Shown: piece by piece, positions 1 to 7,774 of the stretch
Numbering within the stretch: the first letter of the stretch is position 1
How the letters are laid out: every line of letters starts with the position of its first letter
DNA from: CAYJRR01 sp964372275 [NCBI: uncultured bacterium]
GTDB lineage: Bacteria > CAYJRR01
Direction: 5' to 3'
Assembly: GCA_964372275.1 (NCBI GenBank)
Contig: CAYJRR010000046.1
Coordinates: 1-32,200 of the forward strand
DNA length: 32,200 nt
Position numbers and translations under genes: made by a program
Notes under the pieces: generated by a model
Database searches by the model: none
What the model saw: the letters and a program-made list of their open reading frames with translations, nothing else
What the model was told of the DNA's origin: nothing

Positions 1-383
1 GTCACCGTCGAGTTCGGGGCGCTGACGCCGTTGCACTCCTCGTCCTCCGCGTGCGACCGCAGGAAGGAGACCTTGAACAGGGTGTCCTCCTCGTCGACCG
101 GAAAGTCCGCGTGGTAGGAGATGTAGTCGAACGAGTCGGACTCGGCCATCGTCTCCGAGAACTCTCCGGCGTAGGCGACCAGCGCGTCGTTCTCGGTCAG
201 CTCGAGGTAGGTGTTCGAGTCGATCCCTCCGGCCTTGAGCACCGCGGCCACGCGGCTGGTGCCCTCGACGGCGGTGATGACGAAGTTGGCGTAGATGCCG
301 TCCGTCGCCACCTCGTCCGAATCGATGTCCTCCGCGCATCCGGCGGCGGCCACGGCGAGAAAGGCCAGTGTGATCTTGCGCAT
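1..383 (-). CDS. Putative lipoprotein, C-terminus cut by window edge
   Basis: The frame starts at ATG 383 and runs off the left edge after 127 complete codons, so the C-terminus is missing. A GAGGAG Shine-Dalgarno lies about 7 nt upstream of the ATG. The product begins MRKITLAFLAVAAAGC, a short type II signal peptide ending in an AAGC lipobox, so the mature protein should be lipid-anchored at Cys16. The visible mature part is acidic and starts AEDIDSDEVATDGIYA. It looks like a small beta-rich domain (TSRVAAVLKAGG, NTYLELTENDALVAY), with no catalytic motif seen. I do not recognise a named family. The gene is divergent from nothing on its left that can be seen, and its 5' side faces the stop of the pseudouridine synthase gene 82 nt away. 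Confidence 0.8.
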   Translation of the reverse strand, partial: MRKITLAFLAVAAAGCAEDIDSDEVATDGIYANFVITAVEGTSRVAAVLKAGGIDSNTYLELTENDALVAYAGEFSETMAESDSFDYISYHADFPVDEEDTLFKVSFLRSHAEDEECNGVSAPNSTV

Positions 384-465
384 ACGCTCCTCGTTGGAGT
401 GCCCGCCCCCGAGCATACAGGAGACGTGCCACCCGACGGCACCTCGTCGCGCGAGCCGACGAGAC

Positions 466-1353
466 CTACGGCGAGGCGCGGAACCCGTCGAGGGCGCGGC
501 GGAAGTCGTCGGGGAGCGCCGCTTCGACGGTCACCGGCACGCGTCGTGCGGGGGTCGAGAAGGCGATCGACGCGGCGTGCAACGACAACCGTGTCAGACT
601 TGCAATCGGCGCGCGATTCTCTCCACCGTAGAGCGGATCGACGGCGAGCGGATGGCCGATCGACGCCAGGTGCACGCGGATCTGGTGCGTGCGGCCGGTG
701 ATCGGACGGGCCTCGATCAACGAGAAGGCACCGCCGCGGAAACGCTCGACGACGCGGAAGCGGGTGCGCGCCTCCTTGGCGTCGAGCCCGTCCACCTGGC
801 GCAACGACCGCTTCACCGTGTGGCGGCCGATCGGCCTGTCGATGATCCCCGACTCGGGGTCCGGCGTGCCGCGGACGATCGCCAAGTAGACCTTTTCCAC
901 GCGTGCCGCGGCGAGGTCGCCGGCGAGATGCGCCTGGGCACGCGGGCTCTTCGCGAACAGCACGACGCCGCTCGTGTCGCGGTCGAGGCGATGGACGAGG
1001 CGCGCGCGCGGACCGATCAGCGACGTGCCTTCCCCCTTCCGCGCCAGGTGGGCGCTCACCAGCGTCTGCAACGACGGCGTCGCCTCGGTTTCGTTCTCCT
1101 GTGCGACGGGAACCCCCGCCGGCTTCGACACCGCCACGAGGTCGGCGTCCTCGTAGAGGATCGCGCGCTCGATCGACGGGAGCGGCGCTCTCCGGGGGGG
1201 CGTCGAATTCCGCCCCCGTGGCGGCCGTCGAGTCGATTGCGGTCGCGGCCCCCTCGCCGGCGGCGTCGGGCGCGGTCGCTCTCCGGGCGCCGGTTCGTAG
1301 CCGATCGGCGTTCGGGCGAGGCTCGGGCGTCGGGTCGGCGGCTTGGGCGGCAC
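466..1353 (-). CDS. RluA-family RNA pseudouridine synthase
   Basis: The product belongs to the RluA/RluC/RluD family, which isomerises specific uridines in rRNA or tRNA to pseudouridine in the cytoplasm. The signature HRLDRDTSGVVLFAK is present, with the catalytic Asp in HRLD. The later core motifs GRTHQIRVHLASIGHPL and DPLYGG are also intact. No separate S4 domain is evident. The first roughly 60 residues are Pro/Arg-rich, and the catalytic domain starts near IERAILYEDADLVAVSKPAG. The start is uncertain: no ATG precedes the domain in frame. I chose GTG 1353, giving 295 aa, because the frame further upstream runs into the divergent DUF547 gene. Which of RluA, RluC or RluD it matches cannot be decided by eye. 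Confidence 0.85.
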   Translation of the reverse strand: MPPKPPTRRPSLARTPIGYEPAPGERPRPTPPARGPRPQSTRRPPRGRNSTPPRRAPLPSIERAILYEDADLVAVSKPAGVPVAQENETEATPSLQTLVSAHLARKGEGTSLIGPRARLVHRLDRDTSGVVLFAKSPRAQAHLAGDLAAARVEKVYLAIVRGTPDPESGIIDRPIGRHTVKRSLRQVDGLDAKEARTRFRVVERFRGGAFSLIEARPITGRTHQIRVHLASIGHPLAVDPLYGGENRAPIASLTRLSLHAASIAFSTPARRVPVTVEAALPDDFRRALDGFRASP

Positions 1354-1425
1354 GGGCGCGGAGTCAACCCTGTCGCCCGGGGGGCGGCAAGTAGTATCGT
1401 TGCTCTTCAGTCGGGGGGATTTTCG

Positions 1426-2208
1426 ATGAGCGCATCGGCGGCGTTGGCGGCGGTGGCGATCCTGGCGGCGGGGCCGCAGGCAAACCTGGTCGACGAGACC
1501 GGCTACGGGGAGGTGCTCACCGCCTACGTGCGCGCGGGGAAGGTCGACTACGCCGGTCTGAAGAAGGACCGCGCCAGGCTCGACGCCTACGTGCGCGACG
1601 TGGGCGGCGTCTCGAAGGCGTCGTTCGACGCGGCGTCGAAGGAGGCGCGGATCGCCTACCTGGTGAACGCCTACAACGCCTTCACCCTGGTCACGATCCT
1701 CGACAACCATCCGATCAAGAGCGCCGGCGGGCTGTTCAACACCGCGCCCGCCAACTCGATCAAACAGATCAAAGGGGCGTGGGACGGGCGGAAGCACAAG
1801 ACGGCGCTCGGCGACCTGACGCTCGACGACATCGAGCACAAGAACCTGCGCAAGAGCTACGACACGCCGCTGGTGCACATGGCGCTGGTCTGCGCGTCGA
1901 AGGGATGCCCGCCGTTGCGCGCCGAGCCGTATCGCGCCGATCGCCTGCTGGAGCAGCTCGAGGACCAGGCGCGGACGTACCTCGCGGGCCCCTACGGCCT
2001 GGTGGTCGACGGGAACCGCATCCAGATCTCGATGATCTTCAAGTGGTTCAACGGCGACTTCAAAGCCGCCTACGGAAGCGGTCCGGGATTCGCGGCGCGG
2101 TACGCGCCTGCCGACAAGAGGCCGGCGGTGGAGGCGGCGGTGAAGTCGGGGGCCGTCTCCTACATCGACTACGACTGGTCGCTCAACGAGCTCCTGGGCA
2201 AGTCGTGA
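1426..2208 (+). CDS. DUF547 domain-containing exported protein
   Basis: A 260-aa protein starting at ATG 1426, with a G-rich Shine-Dalgarno (CGGGGGG) just upstream. The N-terminus MSASAALAAVAILAAGPQA resembles a short signal peptide. The rest matches the DUF547 pattern: KVDYAGLKKDRARLDAYV, then AYLVNAYNAFTLVTILDNHP, then LTLDDIEHKNLR, then VHMALVCASKGCPPLRAEPY, and a C-terminal SYIDYDWSLNE. The family has a conserved Cys/His pair resembling transglutaminase-like or peptidase folds, but its biochemical role is not established. The stop overlaps the GTG start of the next membrane-protein gene (GTGA), so the two are probably translated together. In other bacteria DUF547 genes often sit beside VTT or DedA-type genes, which fits this pair. 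Confidence 0.85.
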   Translation: MSASAALAAVAILAAGPQANLVDETGYGEVLTAYVRAGKVDYAGLKKDRARLDAYVRDVGGVSKASFDAASKEARIAYLVNAYNAFTLVTILDNHPIKSAGGLFNTAPANSIKQIKGAWDGRKHKTALGDLTLDDIEHKNLRKSYDTPLVHMALVCASKGCPPLRAEPYRADRLLEQLEDQARTYLAGPYGLVVDGNRIQISMIFKWFNGDFKAAYGSGPGFAARYAPADKRPAVEAAVKSGAVSYIDYDWSLNELLGKS

Positions 2209-2966
2209 GCGGCGCGAGCCCGAACGCGTCCCGGATCGTGCGGATCCTCGCGGCGCTCGCCATCGCGGGGCTGCTCTTCTACGTGCTGCGCGTCCTCCCG
2301 GTCCGGGACCTGCTCGAGCGGTTCCTCGCCTGGATCCAGGAGCTGGGCCCGACGGGGGTGGTCGTCTTCGTCCTCGGCTACGCCATCGCGGCGTTGCTGC
2401 TTCCGGCGTCGTTGCTCACGCTCGGCGCCGGCGCGGCGTTCGGTCCGGTCGTGGGGACGGCGGCCGTCTCGGTGGGGAGCACCACCACCGCGTGCCTCGC
2501 ATTCCTGATCGGCCGTCGATTCGCGCGCCGCTTCGTCGAGGCGAAGATGGCCTCGTTCCCCAAGTTCCAGGCCGTCGATCGCGCGGTCGCGGGCCAGGGG
2601 TTCAAGATCGTGCTGCTGACGCGGCTGTCGCCGGCGTTTCCGTTCACCTGGATGAACTACGCCTACGGACTGACCCAGGTCCGATTCCGCGACTACGCGC
2701 TCGCGTCGTGGCTCGGGATGCTCCCCGGCACCGCGATGTACGTCTACTTCGGGCACGCCGGGAAGCTGGCGTTGCAGGCCGCGTCCGGCGGGACGGCGGC
2801 GACCGGCGGCAACGCCAAGCTCGTGATGCAGATCATCGCGGGTCTGGCCACCGTCGCGGTGACGATCGTCGTCACCCGAGTCGCGCGCAAAGCGCTGGCG
2901 GAGGCCGTGCCGGGCGCGGCCGCGCCCGCCGGCGGCGCGCCGGCGAATCCGCAGCCGACCGCCTGA
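2205..2966 (+). CDS. TVP38/TMEM64 (VTT) family inner-membrane protein
   Basis: The GTG start at 2205 shares bases with the TGA of the DUF547 gene. The product is 253 aa with a TM segment near residues 10-27 and further hydrophobic segments around 50-80, 85-100, 165-190 and 205-225. The VTT (SNARE-associated) signature is clear: a glycine-rich turn LTLGAGAAFGPVVGTAAV, then the re-entrant motif LLTRLSPAFPFTWMNYAYGLT. The family is related to DedA proteins, which have been linked to lipid scrambling or flippase activity and membrane homeostasis. The substrate here is unknown. The C-terminus is a Pro/Ala-rich tail. The stop lies two bases from the lexA stop on the other strand, so the two genes converge with essentially no gap. 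Confidence 0.88.
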   Translation: MSGASPNASRIVRILAALAIAGLLFYVLRVLPVRDLLERFLAWIQELGPTGVVVFVLGYAIAALLLPASLLTLGAGAAFGPVVGTAAVSVGSTTTACLAFLIGRRFARRFVEAKMASFPKFQAVDRAVAGQGFKIVLLTRLSPAFPFTWMNYAYGLTQVRFRDYALASWLGMLPGTAMYVYFGHAGKLALQAASGGTAATGGNAKLVMQIIAGLATVAVTIVVTRVARKALAEAVPGAAAPAGGAPANPQPTA

Positions 2967-2968
2967 TC

Positions 2969-3586
2969 CTAGTAGTACCGCTGGACGCCGATCACCTTTC
3001 CCTGGATCTGAAGCTCCTTGCCGGCGACCGGGATCGGCTTCAATCGTGCGTTCTCGGGGACGAGCAGCACCTTGCCGGCCGCGCGGTGAAGGCGCTTGAC
3101 GGTCGATTCGCCGTCGAGAAGCGCCACCACGATCTCGCCGTGTCCGGCCGAGCGCTGGGCGCGCGCGATCACGTAGTCGCCGTCGAGGATGCCGGCGTCG
3201 ATCATGCTGTCGCCGGTGACGCGCAGCGCGAACAGCGCGGGCTCGCCGACGGCCCGCGAGCGATCGGACGGGAAGGGGAGGGCGCCGAGCGGGAGCTGGC
3301 TCGCGTCCCGGGGCGAACCGGCGGCGATCTGACCGAGAACCGGCACGTTCAACGACGACGGGCGCGCCGCGCCGGGGCTCGCCAGGCGAAGGCCCCGCGC
3401 GATCCCCGGCCGGTGCTCGAGGTGGCCTTTCCGAACCAACGCCGCGACGTGGTCCTGCGCGGCGCGCGTCGACTTGTAACCGAACTGCGCCGCAATCGCG
3501 CGGAAGGTGGGGGGCGCGCCGTTCTCCTGGATCTCGCGCGCGACGAACCGGAGAACCTTGGCTTGGGCGTCGGTCAGCTCGTCCAT
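2969..3586 (-). CDS. lexA: LexA, SOS-response transcriptional repressor and autoprotease
   Basis: A 205-aa LexA repressor, close to the usual length of about 202. Residues 1-65 form the winged-helix DNA-binding domain (PPTFRAIAAQFGYKSTRAAQDHVAALVRKGHL). The C-terminal peptidase S24 domain contains the self-cleavage site Ala89-Gly90 (QIAAGSP), the nucleophile Ser127 (TGDSM) and the general base Lys164 (ESTVKRL). The Ser-Lys spacing equals that of E. coli LexA. The start ATG 3586 was chosen because the HTH begins directly after it (MDELTDAQAKVLRF), whereas the longer frame upstream is low-complexity. LexA represses DNA-damage genes until RecA filaments trigger its self-cleavage. A 16-bp dyad 14 bp upstream of the ATG is a candidate autoregulatory operator. 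No clear Shine-Dalgarno is seen. Confidence 0.97.
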   Translation of the reverse strand: MDELTDAQAKVLRFVAREIQENGAPPTFRAIAAQFGYKSTRAAQDHVAALVRKGHLEHRPGIARGLRLASPGAARPSSLNVPVLGQIAAGSPRDASQLPLGALPFPSDRSRAVGEPALFALRVTGDSMIDAGILDGDYVIARAQRSAGHGEIVVALLDGESTVKRLHRAAGKVLLVPENARLKPIPVAGKELQIQGKVIGVQRYY

Positions 3587-3599
3587 CGACCGCAGGATG

Positions 3600-3615
3600 C
3601 CATACAAACGTCTGG
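3600..3615. promoter_or_regulatory. Candidate LexA operator upstream of lexA
   Basis: The 16-mer CCATACAAACGTCTGG has dyad symmetry of the form CCA-N-AC-N4-GT-N-TGG, with six of eight base pairs of the dyad matched. It lies 14-29 bp upstream of the lexA ATG. Read on the lexA strand it contains GTATGG, which could double as a -10 element. LexA normally represses itself from a dyad in this position, and LexA motifs differ between phyla, so a lineage-specific box is plausible. The assignment rests on position and symmetry only. Confidence 0.45.
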
Positions 3616-3753
3616 TCCGCCAAGCCGCGGGGTCCGGCGACCGGCCCGACGTCGCCGAGGTCCCGGCGGACACGCGCTGTGGCTGGGGGGAGACGCGCGC
3701 CGGCCGAAATCGCAGCGATCTCGCCTGGCACGCCGGCTGCTCCACCGAACGGC

Positions 3754-4380
3754 ATGGCGGCGAGGTTTCGAATCGGCGCGACCACCCGGACGCTGACGGT
3801 GGGATTCCTGGGGGGGCTCGCGGTGGCGGCATGGCTCTGGTCCTGGAGCGCGCCACCGGAGCGCCGCCGGCTGCCCGATCCCCCGGCGGTGGTGGAGAAG
3901 GTTCGCGAGGTGGCTCGGCTCGAGACGCTCTCGGTGCGGACCTACAAGAAGGTCACCTACGAAGTCGATCCGCCCGCCGCCGAGTCGCTGTGGACCGCGC
4001 TCCGGGCGTGGACGGCCCATGCCGTCGACCCGCCGGTCGGTTCGGCGATCGTCTTCGCCGACGCGCACCTCTCCCTCGACATGAACCGACTCGACGCCGG
4101 ATCCCTGCGCGTAGAGGGGGAGCGGGTGACGGTGGCCCTACCGCCGATCGTGACGCGCGTGGAACTTCGTCCGGGGGAGACGGAGGTGATCCGCTCCAAC
4201 CTCGACTCGGCGCAGACGGCGGAGCTGCTCGACCGCGCGAAGTTCGCCATCGAGGCCGACGTCGCCGCCGACAGCGTCCTCCACGCCCGCGCGCGTGCCG
4301 GCGCCGAAGCGGCGATCGAGCGGCTGCTGCGCGGGATGGGGTTCGAGCGCGTGCGCTTCGTCGGCGAACCCGGCGCCTAG
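3754..4380 (+). CDS. DUF4230-like membrane-anchored protein
   Basis: A 208-aa protein with one N-terminal hydrophobic segment (TLTVGFLGGLAVAAWLWSW, about residues 13-31), then a soluble domain that probably faces the periplasm. The soluble part follows the DUF4230 layout: VVEKVREVARLETLSVRTYKKV, then a central beta region SAIVFADAHLSLDMNRLDA, then VTVALPPIVTRVELRPGETEVI, and a C-terminal helix with ARAGAEAAIERLLRGMGFERVRF. The family has no defined biochemical role. ATG 3754 is preferred. A GTG at 3679 in the same frame would add 25 residues without a domain reason. The gene is divergent from lexA and separated from it by about 170 bp. Confidence 0.7.
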   Translation: MAARFRIGATTRTLTVGFLGGLAVAAWLWSWSAPPERRRLPDPPAVVEKVREVARLETLSVRTYKKVTYEVDPPAAESLWTALRAWTAHAVDPPVGSAIVFADAHLSLDMNRLDAGSLRVEGERVTVALPPIVTRVELRPGETEVIRSNLDSAQTAELLDRAKFAIEADVAADSVLHARARAGAEAAIERLLRGMGFERVRFVGEPGA

Positions 4381-4403
4381 CCGGCGCCGGGTCGCGGGAG
4401 CCG

Positions 4404-6011
4404 CTACCGGAGCGAGGCGATCTCGGTGAGGCGGTCGTGCGCGAGGTTCTTGATCAGGAGCTCGCGGGCATCGCCCGGCAGCGCGGCCGGTCCGGCGATG
4501 AACAGCACCTGCACGAAGGCGTCGATCGCCTCGTTCTCCCGGTCGGCGGCGAGGTGCTCGCGTCCTTGTTCGACCAGCCGCCCGATGCGTCGCGCGCGCG
4601 CGAGCTCGATCACCTTGGCGCCGGCGCCGAGCGTGGAGCCCAACTCCTCGACCAGCGCCTCGAACGCCGGCAGCAGCAGCGGATCGGCCTCGACCGACTG
4701 CGCGGCGTTGCCGGCGTGCTCGCGGTCGGTGCGGGCCACCCGCTCGGTGATCACAAGCGAGACCGGCTCGGCGAACTCGGGCTCCACGATCGCAAACGTC
4801 ACCCGCGCTTCGACCGACCTCGTCGTCTCCTTCCACGGGAGGGTCCAGGTGGGGGCGGGGGGCGGCGGGGGCACCTTGGCCGGAAGGCTGGCGAGCGTCG
4901 CGCGCGCCGCCTCGAGCTCCGCGCGCGCCTTGTCGACGGCGCGCGCCGCCTCGAGACCCGCGCGCTTCGCCTCCGCCCCATCGCGCGCACCGCGCTTGCG
5001 GGTCGCGGCGGCGAGCGCGGCCTTGAGGGCCGCCTGGCGGTCGGTCAACGCCCGGGTCCGCTCGGTGATGAGCGCGCGCGCCGCGGCGATCGCCGGATTG
5101 GGGATCGGTTGTTTGGAGGGGGGCGCGCGGTTCGGGAGCTCGTCGGTCCCTTCCCGCACCGTCTCGTCGCGCCGGAACTCTTCGATCGTGACGACGAGGC
5201 TCGCCTTCGAGGCCACCCCGGCGGCCCCCCGTCCGTAGGGCGGGAAGTCGTCGATCCGCGGGCCCAGCTTCGCGGCGAGAAGCGCGGCGAGCGCACGGAA
5301 GCCGCGGTCTTCGATCCGCGGTTCCGAGAGCGTCACGCCGCTCTTCGCCTGGAGCATCCGCTTGCGGGCCTCGCCGCTGACGAAGGCGGAGGGCTGCATC
5401 GGATCGGTGGCGAGCGCGCGGAGATCGACCACCAGCGCCGCGCCGATCAGGTTCCGGGCGGCGAGATCCTCGGCCTGCCGGTGCAGCTCGTCGGCGTAGG
5501 CCTGTTTCGCCTCCATCTGCTTCTGGACGATCTCCACCCGCTCGGGGGCCACGGCGAGGATCGCCTCGAAGGCGCGGAGCGAGTCGTCGAACCGCCGCTC
5601 CGCGAGCGCGAGATCCCCTTCGTACTCCAGGGCGGACAGGTTCTCGTCGATGGCGCGGAACGGCGCGCTCGCGGCGCGTTCGTCCTTGGGAATCAGGGCG
5701 ATCGCCTGCCGCCACCAATCGCCGGCCTCCGCGGGCCTTCCGTCGGCGTTCGCCTCGTGGCCCCTCCGGGTGAGCAGGCGCGCCACCTGGCGCTCGGCAC
5801 GCTCGAGACGCCGGTCGATCCGCGGGTCGTCGGGGTGTTTCACGGCGAGCTGGCGGTAATGGGCGAGCGCCGTCTCCCAATCGCCGGCGCGGGCGAGCAC
5901 GTCGCCGGTGTGGGTGAACTTCGGCGCGCAGGCGGCGACGGCGAAGGACGACGCCAATGCCAGCGCCCACGCCGTCGCGAGGCGGCCGAACTTGCGATCG
6001 GGCGCTCTCAT
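4404..6011 (-). CDS. TPR-containing lipoprotein of unknown role
   Basis: A 535-aa protein with a type II signal peptide ending in AVAAC (Cys near residue 28), so it is a probable lipoprotein. Residues about 30-190 contain helical TPR-like repeats (GDVLARAGDWETALAHYRQLAVKHPDDPR; ALAERRFDDSLRAFEAILAVAPER). A central beta-like segment (SKASLVVTIEEFRRDETV) is followed by an Ala/Arg/Lys-rich coiled-coil stretch (about 325-385) and a proline run. A C-terminal helical region ends in a second TPR-like unit (EHLAADRENEAIDAFVQVLFIAG). Its ATG overlaps the TGA of the YwqK-like gene upstream (ATGA), so the two are probably translationally coupled. No enzyme motif is visible. It may be a scaffold in the periplasm or at the outer membrane. 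Confidence 0.8.
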   Translation of the reverse strand: MRAPDRKFGRLATAWALALASSFAVAACAPKFTHTGDVLARAGDWETALAHYRQLAVKHPDDPRIDRRLERAERQVARLLTRRGHEANADGRPAEAGDWWRQAIALIPKDERAASAPFRAIDENLSALEYEGDLALAERRFDDSLRAFEAILAVAPERVEIVQKQMEAKQAYADELHRQAEDLAARNLIGAALVVDLRALATDPMQPSAFVSGEARKRMLQAKSGVTLSEPRIEDRGFRALAALLAAKLGPRIDDFPPYGRGAAGVASKASLVVTIEEFRRDETVREGTDELPNRAPPSKQPIPNPAIAAARALITERTRALTDRQAALKAALAAATRKRGARDGAEAKRAGLEAARAVDKARAELEAARATLASLPAKVPPPPPAPTWTLPWKETTRSVEARVTFAIVEPEFAEPVSLVITERVARTDREHAGNAAQSVEADPLLLPAFEALVEELGSTLGAGAKVIELARARRIGRLVEQGREHLAADRENEAIDAFVQVLFIAGPAALPGDARELLIKNLAHDRLTEIASLR

Positions 6012-6868
6012 TCCCGTTCTCCGTTCTTGAAGTAGGCGATCGACAGCACCCGGCCGCGCTCGTCCCACTCGGTCCACGGTCCGTCGCGCCGCCCGTCCCG
6101 GAACTTCCCTTCGCTCTTCTTCGTTCCGGTCGGGTGCCAATAGGTCCAGGTCCCCTGCTCCTGTTCGAGCCGATCGGACGTACGAAGCTCGCCCGCCGCC
6201 TGCTTGCGTCCGTCCTCGCCGAAGTAGGTCCACCGTCCGTGCTTCACGCCGCCACGGTACGCGCCGACCGCGTTGCGCTGGCCGTTCTCCCACCAGAAGG
6301 TCCAGCCGCCGGAGCGCTTGGCGTCGACGTAGTGTCCCTCGGAGGCCTTGCGTCCGTTGGGGTGCCACTCGGTCCAGGGGCCGTCGGGGCCGCCGTCGGC
6401 GAACTGCCCGGAGAGCTTGCGCCGGCCGTTGGGGTAGTAGGCGAGGTAGGGCCCCTGGCGGAAGCCGATCCCCGCCCGGTCGGGACGCAGGCAGAACCGC
6501 TCGCGCCCGTTCGCGTCGGTGCGCCGCTCCTCGTGCGTGCCGGCGGGGCAGAAGGAGGAGCGGGGGGCCGGCGCTACCACCGACGCGGTTGCGGCAACGG
6601 TTTCGGTCGCGACCGCCCTCGCCGCCGCGCGCGGTTTCGCGACCGCGGAGGCGGTCGCGGCCGAGTCCGAGGCCGCGGCCGCGGCCGGGGCCGTGGACGA
6701 GGTCGTGACCGTGGCCGTGGATGCGGCGGTGGCGGTCAGGCGCTCGCCGGCGATCGAGGAATCCTCGGCCGCCGCCCGCGTGGGGGTCGCGGGGCGATGC
6801 ACCGCCAGGAGCGGGAACCCGGCCGACAGGAGCGCGGGAACGATCGCGAGGATGTACTTGCGGTCCAT
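6008..6868 (-). CDS. YwqK-type MORN-repeat protein with membrane anchor
   Basis: A 286-aa protein. Residues 1-25 form a signal peptide or N-terminal anchor, residues about 28-105 are an Ala/Thr/Ser-rich linker, and the rest holds six MORN_2-type repeats. The repeat cores are GPYLAYYPNGRRKLSG, GPWTEWHPNGRKASEG, GGWTFWWENGQRNAVG, GRWTYFGEDGRKQAAG, GTWTYWHPTGTKKSEG and GPWTEWDERGRVLSIA. Such proteins are often annotated as YwqK-family antitoxins from the B. subtilis name, but MORN_2 repeats are a general beta-hairpin scaffold and no toxin partner is visible here. The gene leads a two-gene unit with the TPR lipoprotein gene. An 8-bp perfect hairpin sits directly before its start codon. Confidence 0.85.
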   Translation of the reverse strand: MDRKYILAIVPALLSAGFPLLAVHRPATPTRAAAEDSSIAGERLTATAASTATVTTSSTAPAAAAASDSAATASAVAKPRAAARAVATETVAATASVVAPAPRSSFCPAGTHEERRTDANGRERFCLRPDRAGIGFRQGPYLAYYPNGRRKLSGQFADGGPDGPWTEWHPNGRKASEGHYVDAKRSGGWTFWWENGQRNAVGAYRGGVKHGRWTYFGEDGRKQAAGELRTSDRLEQEQGTWTYWHPTGTKKSEGKFRDGRRDGPWTEWDERGRVLSIAYFKNGERE

Positions 6869-6869
6869 G

Positions 6870-6898
6870 GGGCATCGGGTGGAGCAAGTACGATGCCC
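6870..6898 (-). promoter_or_regulatory. Inverted repeat abutting the YwqK-like start codon
   Basis: GGGCATCG (6870-6877) and CGATGCCC (6891-6898) are a perfect 8-bp inverted repeat with a 13-nt spacer. In the minus-strand mRNA the stem ends one base before the ATG at 6868 and would cover the GAGGGC sequence that could act as ribosome-binding site. It could limit translation initiation or be a protein operator. Nothing else in the gap to 7037 looks genic. Confidence 0.4.
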
Positions 6899-7037
6899 TC
6901 TACACGCTCGACGCGCCGGCTCGTCTTAGGTCCCGCCTCGTGGCGCGGGTCACGCCGGCGGCGACGAAATCCGGGTACCGGCGGTGACGGAAAAATGTCG
7001 TCGGCGTGACGGCGATGACGGCCGTTTCACCGCGCGT

Positions 7038-7700
7038 TCACGCCGGGCCGGCGCCGAACGCGACGTCGAGGAGCCGCTTCAGGATCCGCGCGGTCAATCC
7101 CCAGATCTCCCGATCGGGGCCGCCGTCGAAGAAGTAGACCCGGTAGCGGCCGTGTTCGTCGAGCTCCTCGGCGCGCAGCCGGGTCATCGCCTCCACCGGC
7201 GCTCCGGGCGGCATCCGCGAGACGTCCCAGATCTCCTCCCGCAGGAACGATCGGTCGGAGAGGCGGGCGAGCGGGACCTCGAACGCCTCGCGCACCTCGG
7301 CGGCGTGCGGCGCGAAGAGTGCCGGCGGGCGGTGCACGATTCCGACCACGGGCGTCACCACGTATCGGCTCACCGACAGCTCGTCGTCGAGCCGGCCCGC
7401 CACCTCGACGCGCGACGGCTCCAGCCCCACCTCCTCGCTCGCCTCCCGCAACGCCGCCGACTCCGCGTCCTCGCCTTCGTCGGCGCGGCCGCCGGGGAAG
7501 GCGATCTGGCCCTTGTGCGAGCTCATCGTCTCGGTGCGGCGGGTGAAGAGAACGGTCGGTCCCGCCGGCCGATGCAGAATCGGGACGAGCACGGAGGCGC
7601 GCGCGAACTCCGGGAGCGCGAGCGTCCGTGGGGTCACGGCCGACAGGACGGCACGGATTCGGCCGAACGCGGCCGCGTTCGAATCGGCGCTCGTCGCCAC
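7038..7700 (-). CDS. Nudix hydrolase, CoA pyrophosphatase type
   Basis: A 220-aa protein with a full Nudix box, GGRADEGEDAESAALREASEEVGL (GX5EX7REUXEEXGU), which binds the catalytic metal. Just before it lies SSHKGQIAFPGG, matching the UPF0035 motif that marks the CoA-pyrophosphatase subgroup (NudL or YeaB type, human NUDT7/NUDT8). These enzymes cleave CoA or oxidised CoA derivatives to 3',5'-ADP and phosphopantetheine. The start is GTG 7700. There is no strong Shine-Dalgarno, so a shorter start is possible, but no in-frame ATG lies before the domain. The gene is divergent from the helicase gene, with 74 bp between the two starts. Confidence 0.88.
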   Translation of the reverse strand: MATSADSNAAAFGRIRAVLSAVTPRTLALPEFARASVLVPILHRPAGPTVLFTRRTETMSSHKGQIAFPGGRADEGEDAESAALREASEEVGLEPSRVEVAGRLDDELSVSRYVVTPVVGIVHRPPALFAPHAAEVREAFEVPLARLSDRSFLREEIWDVSRMPPGAPVEAMTRLRAEELDEHGRYRVYFFDGGPDREIWGLTARILKRLLDVAFGAGPA

Positions 7701-7774
7701 GTGGAAACGTTCGCCGATCCGAAGGTCTTTGGCTATCCTTCGGGGCCGTTCTTCGGCCCGTTGGCCCGTTTCCG

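Noticed and set aside
6600-6730. GC-rich near-repeat tract
   Set aside because: It encodes the Ala/Thr-rich linker of the YwqK-like protein. It is codon-level low complexity, not a tandem DNA repeat of interest.
6984-7021. Three short GTGACGG-like copies
   Set aside because: Spacing is irregular (22 and 9 bp) and there is no nearby promoter; likely chance in a short gap between minus-strand genes.
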